Assembly (NCBI GenBank): GCA_963736975.1
Contig: CAVTQY010000001.1
Coordinates: 2,356,001 to 2,420,000, forward strand
Length of the DNA: 64,000 bases
Direction: 5' to 3'
Source: CAVTQY01 sp963736975
Lineage (GTDB): Bacteria > Pseudomonadota > Alphaproteobacteria > Acetobacterales > Acetobacteraceae
Positions 54,885 to 62,762 of this stretch are shown here, one piece after another. The position numbers and the translations under genes were made by a program. The notes under the pieces were generated by a model that was not told where the DNA came from, made no database searches, and saw only the letters and a list, made by a program, of their open reading frames with translations. Position 1 is the first letter of the stretch; each line of letters begins with the position of its first letter.

Positions 54885-56582
54885 ATGCAATCCTATCGGC
54901 CGACGATCTGCGGCACGCGTCATGCGGTATCGGCGGGACATTACCTCGCCACCATGGCGGGTTTCGCGATCCTGGAGGCCGGGGGCAACGCCATTGACGC
55001 CGGCTGTGCTGCCGGCGTGGCGCTCGGGGTGCTGCAGCCGGACCTGGTGAATTTCGCCGGAGTTGCGCCGATCATGCTGCGGCTGGCCGACGGCACGGTG
55101 GAAACCATCGCCGGCCTCGGCCATTGGCCGCGTGCGCTGGAACCCGACTTTTTTATGTGCCGCCATGCGGGGCGTATCCCCGAAGGCATCCTGCGCACGG
55201 TCATACCGGCGGCCCCGGATGCCTGGATCACCGCGCTCGAACGGCACGGCACGATGAGCTTCGGCGATGTCGCCGCCTCGGCGATCCGCTTCGCCGCTGA
55301 AGGTTTTGCGGTCTATCCGCTGCTGGCGCATTCGATCGCCGCGCACGAAGCGGCCTATGCCCGCTGGCCGCAGAACGCGGCAATATTTCTGCCCGGTGGC
55401 AAGCCGCCTTCTGTCGGCGACAAGTTCGTGCAGGCTGATCTCGCCAACACGATCCAATACATGGTGGACCAGGAGAAAGCCGCAGCGCGTCATGGCCGTG
55501 CGGCGGGACTTGCCGCGGCGCGCGACGCTTTCTATCGCGGCGACATCGCGCGCGAGATCGTCGCTTTTCATCGCAGCGAAGGCGGGCTGCTGTCGGCCGA
55601 GGACCTCGCCGAGTACCGCTCGCGGCTCGAACCAGCGGTCAGCCGCCACTGGCACGAGCATGATGTGATGGTATGCGGCCCGTGGTGCCAGGGCCCGGCA
55701 CTGCTCGAAGCGCTGCTGTTGGTCGAGCAGATCGGCTTGGATGGAATAACGCACAACTCGCCTGAGTATCTCCACCTGATGGTGGAATGTCTGAAACTTG
55801 CCTTCGCCGACCGCGAACATCTCTTCGGCGACCCGGCTTTCGTCGATGTGCCGATCGACCGTCTGCTGGCACCTGAAACTATCGCCTCTCGCGCGTCCTG
55901 CGTGAATGCCGATCGCGCGTATCCGGAGATGCCGCCGCCGTTCGAGGGCGAGGCGGGGGACTTCGCGGTCCTCGGTGCGGCGCTCCCGCGCGTAGAGGCG
56001 GACACGTCGTACGCCTGTGCCGTGGACCGCTGGGGGAATGCCTTCAGCGCCACGCCGTCAGACGGCTGCTCGTCCTCACCGATCATTCCCGGGCTCGGCA
56101 TCGTCCCCTCCTCGCGCGGCTCGCAAAGCCGGCCCGATCCCAGGCACCCGAGCGGCGTCGCGCCCGGCAAGCGCCCACGCCTCACGCCCAATCCGGCGAT
56201 CGTGGTGACGCGCGACGGCGGCGTCATGCCCTTCGGCACACCGGGGGGCGATGTGCAGACACAGGCGATGCTGCAGGTGCTGCTGAACGTGCTGCATTTT
56301 GGCATGGACCTGCAGACGGCGATCGAGGCGCCGCGCGTCGCCAGCTATTCCTTCCCCTCCTCTTTCGCGCCGTTCGAGTATTTCCCCGGCAGGCTCGCGG
56401 TAGAGGGGCGTATCCCGGTTGAAACGCGCGATGAGTTGGCGCGGCAAGGGCATCAGATCCACCTGTGGCCGGACTGGACGTGGCTTGCCGGCAGCGTGGA
56501 GGCGATACGCACCTATCCGGCAACCGGACTGATCGCTGCGGGTGCCGATCCCCGACGGCCGGCCTACGCCGCGGCGATCTAA
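54885..56582 (+). CDS. Gamma-glutamyltransferase family protein
   Basis: The 565-residue Ntn-hydrolase of the GGT family is intact. N-terminal GGNAIDAGCAAGVALGVL and the substrate-binding GLGHWPRALE precede the autocleavage region, with the candidate catalytic Thr in ADTSYACAVDRWGNAFSATPSDG, and later GTPGGDVQTQ. No signal peptide is seen, unlike typical periplasmic GGT, so a cytosolic role with a different gamma-glutamyl or cephalosporin-type substrate is possible. Confidence 0.88.
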   Translation: MQSYRPTICGTRHAVSAGHYLATMAGFAILEAGGNAIDAGCAAGVALGVLQPDLVNFAGVAPIMLRLADGTVETIAGLGHWPRALEPDFFMCRHAGRIPEGILRTVIPAAPDAWITALERHGTMSFGDVAASAIRFAAEGFAVYPLLAHSIAAHEAAYARWPQNAAIFLPGGKPPSVGDKFVQADLANTIQYMVDQEKAAARHGRAAGLAAARDAFYRGDIAREIVAFHRSEGGLLSAEDLAEYRSRLEPAVSRHWHEHDVMVCGPWCQGPALLEALLLVEQIGLDGITHNSPEYLHLMVECLKLAFADREHLFGDPAFVDVPIDRLLAPETIASRASCVNADRAYPEMPPPFEGEAGDFAVLGAALPRVEADTSYACAVDRWGNAFSATPSDGCSSSPIIPGLGIVPSSRGSQSRPDPRHPSGVAPGKRPRLTPNPAIVVTRDGGVMPFGTPGGDVQTQAMLQVLLNVLHFGMDLQTAIEAPRVASYSFPSSFAPFEYFPGRLAVEGRIPVETRDELARQGHQIHLWPDWTWLAGSVEAIRTYPATGLIAAGADPRRPAYAAAI

Positions 56583-56591
56583 AGAGTTCAG

Positions 56592-56984
56592 ATGGCGCGC
56601 GGCTTCCGGCACCACCCTCGGTTCTTGAGTTTTCTGCTTGTCGTCGTCGCGGTGGTGAGTCAGCTTGCGCTCGGGGCGATGGTGCTGCCAGACGACTCTC
56701 CCGCCGGAGAGATCGCGGCCCTCGATGCCGTTGCCCTCCTCTGCGGCCACCTACCTGGTCATGATGGTTCGCCCGCACACAGGCACCGAACAGGCCATCC
56801 GGCGCTGTGCCCGGTCAGCATCGCGCTGGCGCTGCCAAGCGCCATTCCCACCTCCGGGCCCGCGCTGCCGGTTTCGTACGATACCGCCCTGATTATCCGC
56901 ACGAAAGACAGGCCGCCCGCGCGCGGGCTGCCGGCACGAACGGCGCGAGTCGGCGCACAGCGGGCGCCTCCCCTGACCGCCTGA
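56592..56984 (+). CDS. DUF2946 family protein
   Basis: The 130-residue protein has an N-terminal membrane segment (FLLVVVAVVSQLALGAMVL) and then a Cys/His-rich region (LLCGHLPGHDG, HRTGHPALCPVSIAL) typical of DUF2946, often found near copper genes. The last 35 residues are Arg/Pro-rich. It begins nine bases after the GGT stop, at the head of the copper locus. Confidence 0.75.
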   Translation: MARGFRHHPRFLSFLLVVVAVVSQLALGAMVLPDDSPAGEIAALDAVALLCGHLPGHDGSPAHRHRTGHPALCPVSIALALPSAIPTSGPALPVSYDTALIIRTKDRPPARGLPARTARVGAQRAPPLTA

Positions 56985-57054
56985 GATCACCGTGTGACGC
57001 CACGCCGATAAGCGCGGGCGTCCAGCATCTCATGTCCGAGGAAAGGATTGCTTC

Positions 57055-57232
57055 GTGCGAAATGCACTTTCCGCAGCCGCCCTCGCCTGCGCGGGCTTGT
57101 CTGCTCTTGATCTCCCGGCGGACGCCCATGTGGTCGTCGGCGACCGCGTGTTCCGCATGTCGGCACCATCCTGCAAGTCCACTTCTTCGACGACCTGTTC
57201 CGAAAACCATCGGCAAATCGCTCTTCCAGTAA
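57055..57232 (+). pseudogene. Exported metal-locus protein, internal deletion
   Basis: A GTG start with GAGGAAAGG upstream opens a normal signal peptide ending near ADAHVVVGDRVF. The sequence then jumps to a C-terminal end of the same kind of protein (LQVHFFDDLFRK, then KTIGKSLFQ and a stop in a shifted frame). The middle is missing, so only about 60 residues remain. It was probably an exported protein of the copper locus. Confidence 0.55.
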
Positions 57233-57249
57233 TGCAAAGGAGTCACCGC

Positions 57250-57612
57250 ATGTACCCAGTCCGCACGATCGCGCTTGCGGTCGGTCTCGCCCTGATCGCG
57301 ACGCAGGCCTCGGCGCACGCATTTCTCAAGACCGCCAGCCCCGCCGTTGGCAGCACAGTGTCGCAGGCGCCCAGCCAGGTGGTGATCGACTTCACCGAAG
57401 GCGTGGAGCCACGGTTCAGCACAATCGCGGTGCAGAACGCGCAAGGCGCGCGCATGAACAGCGGCCGGCCGCATCTGGTCGGTAGCGACACGCGGCTCGG
57501 CGTGGACCTCAAACCGTTGCCGCCCGGGACTTACACTGTGGTCTGGCACGCAACGGCGATCGACACGCACAAGACCCAGGGTCGATTCACTTTCACCGTG
57601 GTATCGAAGTGA
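57250..57612 (+). CDS. copC: CopC-like copper-resistance periplasmic protein
   Basis: The 120-residue protein has a signal peptide ending in SAHAFLKTASPA, giving the mature N-terminal His used by CopC for copper. The beta-sandwich pattern follows (VVIDFTEGVEPRFSTIAV, LPPGTYTVVWHATAIDTHKTQGRFTFTV), with the conserved Asp and His in the last blocks. It is followed by copD. Confidence 0.92.
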   Translation: MYPVRTIALAVGLALIATQASAHAFLKTASPAVGSTVSQAPSQVVIDFTEGVEPRFSTIAVQNAQGARMNSGRPHLVGSDTRLGVDLKPLPPGTYTVVWHATAIDTHKTQGRFTFTVVSK

Positions 57613-57639
57613 GGCCGCGGCGCCGGTGACGCGACACAC

Positions 57640-58572
57640 ATGCCGGTTTTCGTTCCTGACGGCGGGCCCGCTCTCGTTCTGGCGCGCGGGCTCGCCGTGG
57701 CCTTCCTGCTCTCGGTATCCGGGACGCTGACATTTCGCGTCGTGGTGGCACCGCACGCTCTGGCGAGGCTGTCGCCCGAGGTGGTCGCGCCGGTCGAGCG
57801 CGGGCTGCTGCGATGGTGCCGGGCCGGTCTTCTGTTTGCGGCTCTCGGCTTGTGCGCCTGGCTGGGCGTGCTGACCGTGTATCTCGCCAACCCCGCGACC
57901 GCCGGCGCCTGGCTGGGCGATCTGGGGCCGGTATTGATCGATACCAGCTTCGGCCACGTCGCCCTGCTGCAATTCATCCTGCTGGCTATCACCGGGGCAG
58001 TGCTCGGCGGGCGCCCCGGCACGATGCGCTGGAGGTGCGCCCTGGTTCCGGGAACGGCTGCAGCGATTGCGCAGATGGCGCACGGGCATCCCTATGCCAT
58101 GGCATCGGGGGTGAGCCTTCTTGAAGTATCGGAGGCACTGCACCTGTGGGCCGCCGGCGCCTGGCTCGGCGATCTGGTGCCGCTGCTGTTGGTGCTGCGG
58201 TCGGCGCCGCCGGCTGCCGCGGCAAGCGCGGCGCACCGGTTCTCGCCCTTGGGTCAACTTTGCGTCGCGATTCTGGCGGTTACGGCCTTCCTGCAAGGCT
58301 GGGTACTGGTCGGCAGCACGAAGGCACTGTTCCATACCGCCTATGGGTGGACGGCGTTGTTGAAGCTCTGCCTGTCTGTGGTGCTGCTTGGTTTTGCCAT
58401 TCTCAATCGCTATTGGCTTGCACCGGATTTGGGCGGAGATGCCCCCACCGCTGCCCGCCGACGGTTCATCGTCAGCGTGTCTTTGCAGACGGGATTCGGT
58501 TTGTTGATTGTGCTGGCCGCCGCCCTGTTGGGCCAACTACGTCCCGGCATGTCCGCGGGGGTGACTGGCTGA
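57640..58572 (+). CDS. copD: CopD-like copper import membrane protein
   Basis: The 310-residue integral membrane protein has eight or so helices. Conserved His residues are seen in FGHVALLQF, QMAHGHPYAM, ALHLWAAGAWLG and KALFHTAYGW, as in CopD. Together with CopC it would move copper into the cytoplasm. It lies 27 bases after copC, and sco follows 9 bases later. Confidence 0.9.
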   Translation: MPVFVPDGGPALVLARGLAVAFLLSVSGTLTFRVVVAPHALARLSPEVVAPVERGLLRWCRAGLLFAALGLCAWLGVLTVYLANPATAGAWLGDLGPVLIDTSFGHVALLQFILLAITGAVLGGRPGTMRWRCALVPGTAAAIAQMAHGHPYAMASGVSLLEVSEALHLWAAGAWLGDLVPLLLVLRSAPPAAAASAAHRFSPLGQLCVAILAVTAFLQGWVLVGSTKALFHTAYGWTALLKLCLSVVLLGFAILNRYWLAPDLGGDAPTAARRRFIVSVSLQTGFGLLIVLAAALLGQLRPGMSAGVTG

Positions 58573-58631
58573 GAGACTGTCATGCACGGGCGTCACGGTA
58601 TTATCGTATTCTCGGTGGCAGCCGCCTTGTT

Positions 58632-58683
58632 ATACCAGCGGCCCTTTCCGTTGAGTGCTCCGACCGAGCCGGGCCGCTGGTAT
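58632..58683. repeat. Palindromic repeat copy 1 in sco
   Basis: ATACCAGCGGCCC at the start and GGGCCGCTGGTAT at the end are reverse complements flanking a 26-base centre. A second, more perfect copy lies 46 bases downstream. Both fall inside the membrane segment of the sco gene. Confidence 0.8.
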
Positions 58684-58729
58684 CAGAGTCTTGGCTTCGC
58701 GCGCGGCCGCCCCACCAACCCCGCGCGCC

Positions 58730-58780
58730 ATACCAGCGGCCCGGCGCGGTGGAAGGGTCACCGCGCCGGGCCGCTGGTAT
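58730..58780. repeat. Palindromic repeat copy 2 in sco
   Basis: A 22-bp perfect inverted repeat (58730-58751 and 58759-58780, starting ATACCAGCGGCCCGG) surrounds a 7-base centre. It shares its ends with copy 1 and would form a very stable hairpin. Confidence 0.88.
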
Positions 58781-59356
58781 TACTGCTGACTGTTGCATAT
58801 CTCTGGCTGCTCGGCGGCACGATGCCGCGCGCCGTCCCGGCGATAGGCGGGCCTTTCACTCTGACGCAGGACAACGGCAAGACGGTCACGCACCGCGATT
58901 TCCGTGGCCGCTATCTGCTGATCTATTTCGGCCATACCTCCTGCCCGGACATACGCCCGAGGACGCTGACCGCGATTGCGGATGCGACGGACATCCTCGG
59001 CAACCGGGCGAAACTGCTGCAGCCGGTTTGGATCACGGTGGATCCTGAACGCGACACGGCGGCAGTGTTGCACGATTAGGCGCGTGCCTTCGGTCCGTCG
59101 ATCGTTGGGCTGACCGGAACACCCGCCCAGATCCATGCCGTCGAGCGGGAGTATCGGATTTCCAGCGCCGTGCATGCCACCGGTCCTGGCGACTATACCG
59201 TCGATCAGACCGCCGTCCTGTTTCTCATTGGGCCAGATGGCCGGTACCTCGCCCTGTTGCCAGCGGACGAGAGCGGCGCTGATATGGCGCGGCGTCTTGC
59301 CCATGGTTTGAAGGGCTGACATCGTGTCCTGACGCGCTCCAGAGGTCACGTTCGCA

Positions 59357-59791
59357 ATGGAAAGTAAAACACGACATTCAATCGCGGCTGTGATGATCGC
59401 CGTTGCTGGCGCCTTTATCGCCGTATCACCGGCGGCGGCCGCTCAATCCTTCGATGGTACATGGACCGTCGGGGTCGCGTGCGGCACCGCGCCGGACGGC
59501 GCCCACGGCTACCAATGGACCTTCACCGCCGAGGTGCGGGATGGCGCGCTCACCGGGCAGTACAACACGCCCGGCAGTATTCCCTCCGGAACCCTGACAG
59601 GCCGGATCCGCCCGGATGGCGACGCCTTTCTCGTCATGCGGGGACTGACCGGCGATCCGCGCGCCACGGTCGGCGGCGTCCCACGCGGAACCCCGTTTCA
59701 TTTCACCGCCAACGCACATTTTGCCGGAAATGCCGGCACGGGAACGCGCAACGAGCTGCGCCAATGCAGCTTATCGTTCCGTCGAACCTGA
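59357..59791 (+). CDS. Exported beta-rich protein of unknown function
   Basis: The 144-residue protein has a signal peptide (AVMIAVAGAFIAVSPAAAA) followed by a mature domain beginning FDGTWTVGVACGTA, with GQYNTPGSIPSGTLTG and a C-terminal Cys. The pattern suggests a small beta-barrel or lipocalin-like fold with one disulfide. Family unknown. Confidence 0.65.
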   Translation: MESKTRHSIAAVMIAVAGAFIAVSPAAAAQSFDGTWTVGVACGTAPDGAHGYQWTFTAEVRDGALTGQYNTPGSIPSGTLTGRIRPDGDAFLVMRGLTGDPRATVGGVPRGTPFHFTANAHFAGNAGTGTRNELRQCSLSFRRT

Positions 59792-59808
59792 TCCGCAGGT
59801 CGAGGGCG

Positions 59809-60790
59809 ATGAGCGCAATGGCGGCGGACCCTTCTGTTGCAGGTCACGGCCGCACAGCTTCGCATCGAGTGCCATCCGACGAGCGATGGACTGGCGCCAA
59901 GACGCCCGACGATTTCGTCACCGTCGATCTCAATACCCGCACACTGGTGCATTTCTCGGGTCTTCCGAGCGCCGTGCGTCCAGTGCCGGATGGGCTCGGC
60001 TTTGATGCTGAGCTTGGCGACGGCCTGTGCGATGCGTTGCGCGGGCTGCTGGGACAGGCGGCTAGTGGGGAATCCGCGGCGCTCGATTTCTCTGCCACAG
60101 CGGCTTGTCTGCTTCCTCCCGCGGGTTTTGCCGATGCCTGGCGTGTCGTGCAGTACCTGGAAAATCAAGATCTGACCTATGTCGGCCACTCCGGTGCCGC
60201 GCGTCGCCATGCTGGCGGATTCGACGGATCGCAGGTGCTGGTATGCGCACAGCCGCAGCCGGGTCGCGACAGCGTTGGTGCTCGCTTCACCCGGCATACC
60301 GACGTTGTTTATGGGTGAGGAGTTCCTGGAAGACAAGAACTGGAGTGATGACCGTGGGGCGGGGACCTGATCTGGTGGGAAGGGTTGAACGGCTCTGATT
60401 CGAGGATGCGCGACTTCCTGCGTTTTGTCAGTGATATGGTCCGGCTTCGGCGCTCCGAGCCCGCGTTTTCGGCGGGCGGCGCCCGGGTTTCGCGCGCAGA
60501 CAATTACGACCGCGTCCTTGTACTGCATCGCTGGATCGAATGGCAGGGAGGGAATGTAGTCGTTTATCGCCAGCCTGGATGAGCAGGCGGGATATGGCTA
60601 CACTGTAGGGCTGCTTTTCGCCGGCCAATGGCGGGAAGTGTTCAACAGCGACTACTACGACAACTATACGAATCCGGCAGTGATCGGCAACGGGGGTGCC
60701 ATTCAGGCTACGGGCGGGCCGCTGGATGGTTTTTCCGCTTCGGCCGCGCTGACTCTGCCGGCAAAACGCATCATTGTGCTTGCGCGGTGA
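59809..60790 (+). pseudogene. Alpha-amylase/1,4-alpha-glucan branching enzyme remnant
   Basis: The C-terminal half of a GH13 branching-type enzyme is spread over four frames: FDAELGDGLCDALRGLLGQA, YLENQDLTYVGHSG, PGIPTLFMGEEFLEDKNWSD, MRDFLRFVSDMVRLRRSEPAF, and FNSDYYDNYTNPAVIGNGG to IIVLAR. The N-terminal catalytic half is absent; the first 55 residues of the frame are unrelated. Shifts occur near 60200, 60358 and 60557. It cannot encode an enzyme. Confidence 0.8.
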
Positions 60791-60811
60791 GTCAGCAGCG
60801 TCTTGCCCGAC

Positions 60812-61174
60812 CTAATCCCGCTCCGGCAGGACCTCCGTCTTGACCGCCAGCACTTCGCCCATCCAGGTCGCATGCACCGTATGATCGTCGCGCGGGCGTC
60901 CGGATTCCGGATGCAGCAGGATGGTCAGCCCCATGCGGTTCAACATCAGGAAGGGCACCAAAGTCGGGAACAGCTCCGGCGTGAAGGCGATCTGATACAT
61001 CGGCTGCACATGCGGTCCCACTGGGGTATCGCGCCAGCTCCCCATTCGCGCGGCGAACCGCTCCTCCACCCACCGACGGAGCAGCGCCGCCCGCTCGCGG
61101 CTCTCCGCGTCGTGGAAATAGACGTGGGCGTGGTAATCCTGGATCGTGTCGATCTCGCGCGGTACGTCAGCCAT
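60812..61174 (-). CDS. DOPA 4,5-dioxygenase family protein
   Basis: The 120-residue protein matches the DOPA-dioxygenase-like family: DYHAHVYFHDAESRE near the start with His residues, and HPESGRPRDDHTVHATWMGE later. The reaction here is unknown. Its ATG overlaps the stop of the acyl-CoA ligase, placing it at the end of that operon. Confidence 0.85.
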   Translation of the reverse strand: MADVPREIDTIQDYHAHVYFHDAESRERAALLRRWVEERFAARMGSWRDTPVGPHVQPMYQIAFTPELFPTLVPFLMLNRMGLTILLHPESGRPRDDHTVHATWMGEVLAVKTEVLPERD

Positions 61175-62762
61175 CGGTTTCCTCCAGTCGTTGTTTCACC
61201 TCGCGTTTGGCAACCTTGCCGTAGCCGGATTTCGGCAGCTCCGGCCAAAACACGAAACCCGTCGGCCATTTGTATTTGGCCAACCGCCCGTCCAAATGGC
61301 CGAACAGCTCTGCATCCGGCACGGGCCTGGCCGCCACCAGCACGGCGACGCCGCACTCGCCCCATTTCGCGTGCGGCATTCCCACCACGCAGGCTTCGTG
61401 GACGTCCGGATGAGTGAGCAGCGCTTCCTCGATCTCGCGCGGATACACGTTGGAACCGCCGGAGATGTACATGTCGGAGGCGCGGCCGGTGATGAAGACG
61501 AAGCCGCGCCTGTCCATATGGCCGAGATCGCCGGTATGGAACCAGCCGGCGGCGAAGGCTTTCGCGGTCGCGTCCTCGTTGTTGAAATAGCCGGCCAGCA
61601 CGGCCGGTCCGCGCACGCAGATCTCGCCGGTCTCACCGGACGGCAGATGCCGGCCTTCGGTGTCCAGTATCGTTACATCCATGCCGGTGCGCGGATAGCC
61701 GCAGCTCCCGACCGGCATCGCGGTATCATCGAGGCTGTGCATCGCGGGCGGCAGGACGGTAATGGCGCCGGTCACCTCGCCCATGCCGTAATACTGCACC
61801 AGCACCGGTCCAAGCTTTTCCAACGCATGTACTTGGTCGGCGCGATACATCGGCGCGCCGGCGTAGATCACGTAACGCAGCGAGGAGTGATCGTAGCGGT
61901 CTACGGCCTCGTGCCGAGTTAGCATCGTCAGGATCGTCGGCACCGTGAACATGTTGGTGGCGCGATGCCGCTCAATGAGCCGCCACGCCTCCTCGCAATC
62001 CAGCCTGTCGCCCGACAGCAGCACGCTGGCAGCGCCGCGCGGCACCTGGATCAGCGCGTGAATTCCGGCCCCATGCGACAATGGCGCCACCACGAGCGAT
62101 ACGTCGTGCTCGGTCGTGCCGGGGATCAGGTCGGCCAGATGGTTGTTGACGACGAACTGCAACTGCCCGTGCGTGAGCACGGCTGCCTTGGGCCGGCCGG
62201 TGGTGCCGGAGGTGTAGAAGAACCAGGCCGGGTGGTCGCGATCCACGTCGGCAGGGATGGCGAGAGGGGCGTGATTGGCGACAAGCTCGTCCCAGCGGGG
62301 ACCCTCACCCGGTTCGCTTCGCGAACCGACCTCTCCCGCAAACGGGAGAGGTGATTTGTTGCAACCCAGCCGTAATTCGAGGCGGAGAGCTGGATTCGCT
62401 GCCGCCGCGGCGGCGGCGTGATCGCGGAAAGCAGTATCGAAAATGTGGGCTGCCGCACCGGAGGATGCGGCCAAATAGGCCACCTCGGGGGGCGTCAGCC
62501 GGAAATTGGTGGGCACCCAGACGGCGCCGATCATCCAGGCCGCCCACATCGTCTCCAGCAGCGCGGTCGAGTTGCGCGCGTGCACCAGCACGCGGTCGCC
62601 CTCGCCGATGCCGCGCGCTGCCAGCCCGGCTGCCGCGCGCTGCACGCGCCCCGCCAATTGGCCCCAGCTCCAGATCCGCTCCCCGCGGATAATCGCCGGC
62701 CGGTCGGGAAACCGCCGAGCGGTTTGCAGCAGCAGGCAGGCGAGATTCGCTGTTGGAATCAG
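61167..62762 (-). CDS. Acyl-CoA synthetase (AMP-forming), apparent CTG start
   Basis: The 531-residue ANL-superfamily ligase carries the AMP-binding motif YTSGTTGRPKAAVLTH and later motifs VQYYGMGEVTGAI and GWFHTGDLGHMD. It activates an unidentified carboxylic acid to its CoA thioester. The N-terminal residues IPTANLACLLLQTARRFPDR are family-like but have no ATG, GTG or TTG in frame. The frame starts at CTG (62762), overlapping the thiolase stop as CTGA and preceded by GGAGG seven bases upstream. A palindromic repeat insertion adds about 20 residues (SPLPFAGEVGSRSEPGEG) near residue 145. Confidence 0.88.
   Translation of the reverse strand: MIPTANLACLLLQTARRFPDRPAIIRGERIWSWGQLAGRVQRAAAGLAARGIGEGDRVLVHARNSTALLETMWAAWMIGAVWVPTNFRLTPPEVAYLAASSGAAAHIFDTAFRDHAAAAAAANPALRLELRLGCNKSPLPFAGEVGSRSEPGEGPRWDELVANHAPLAIPADVDRDHPAWFFYTSGTTGRPKAAVLTHGQLQFVVNNHLADLIPGTTEHDVSLVVAPLSHGAGIHALIQVPRGAASVLLSGDRLDCEEAWRLIERHRATNMFTVPTILTMLTRHEAVDRYDHSSLRYVIYAGAPMYRADQVHALEKLGPVLVQYYGMGEVTGAITVLPPAMHSLDDTAMPVGSCGYPRTGMDVTILDTEGRHLPSGETGEICVRGPAVLAGYFNNEDATAKAFAAGWFHTGDLGHMDRRGFVFITGRASDMYISGGSNVYPREIEEALLTHPDVHEACVVGMPHAKWGECGVAVLVAARPVPDAELFGHLDGRLAKYKWPTGFVFWPELPKSGYGKVAKREVKQRLEETDG
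62308..62351. repeat. Palindromic repeat inserted within the acyl-CoA ligase CDS
   Basis: Two hairpins lie side by side: GGTTCGC/GCGAACC at 62311-62317 and 62321-62327, then CCTCTCCCG/CGGGAGAGG at 62330-62338 and 62343-62351. The coding frame passes through both, adding low-complexity, charged residues absent from related enzymes. The same repeat is split around the IS481 element at 33586 and 34999. Confidence 0.88.

Larger units (their letters stand above)
58582..59319 (+). pseudogene. SCO1/SenC family protein, amber stop and palindrome insertions
   Basis: The Sco thioredoxin fold is recognisable from PFTLTQDNGKTVTHRDF through ILGNRAKLLQPVWITVDPERD and the tail VHATGPGDYTVDQTAVLFL. An in-frame TAG at 59077-59079 replaces a codon between HD and ARAF, cutting the frame. 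The copper-binding CxxxC is altered: the first Cys is in SCPDIRP but the second position is Arg. About 150 bases of palindromic repeat interrupt the N-terminal membrane segment. The gene is very likely non-functional. Confidence 0.85.
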
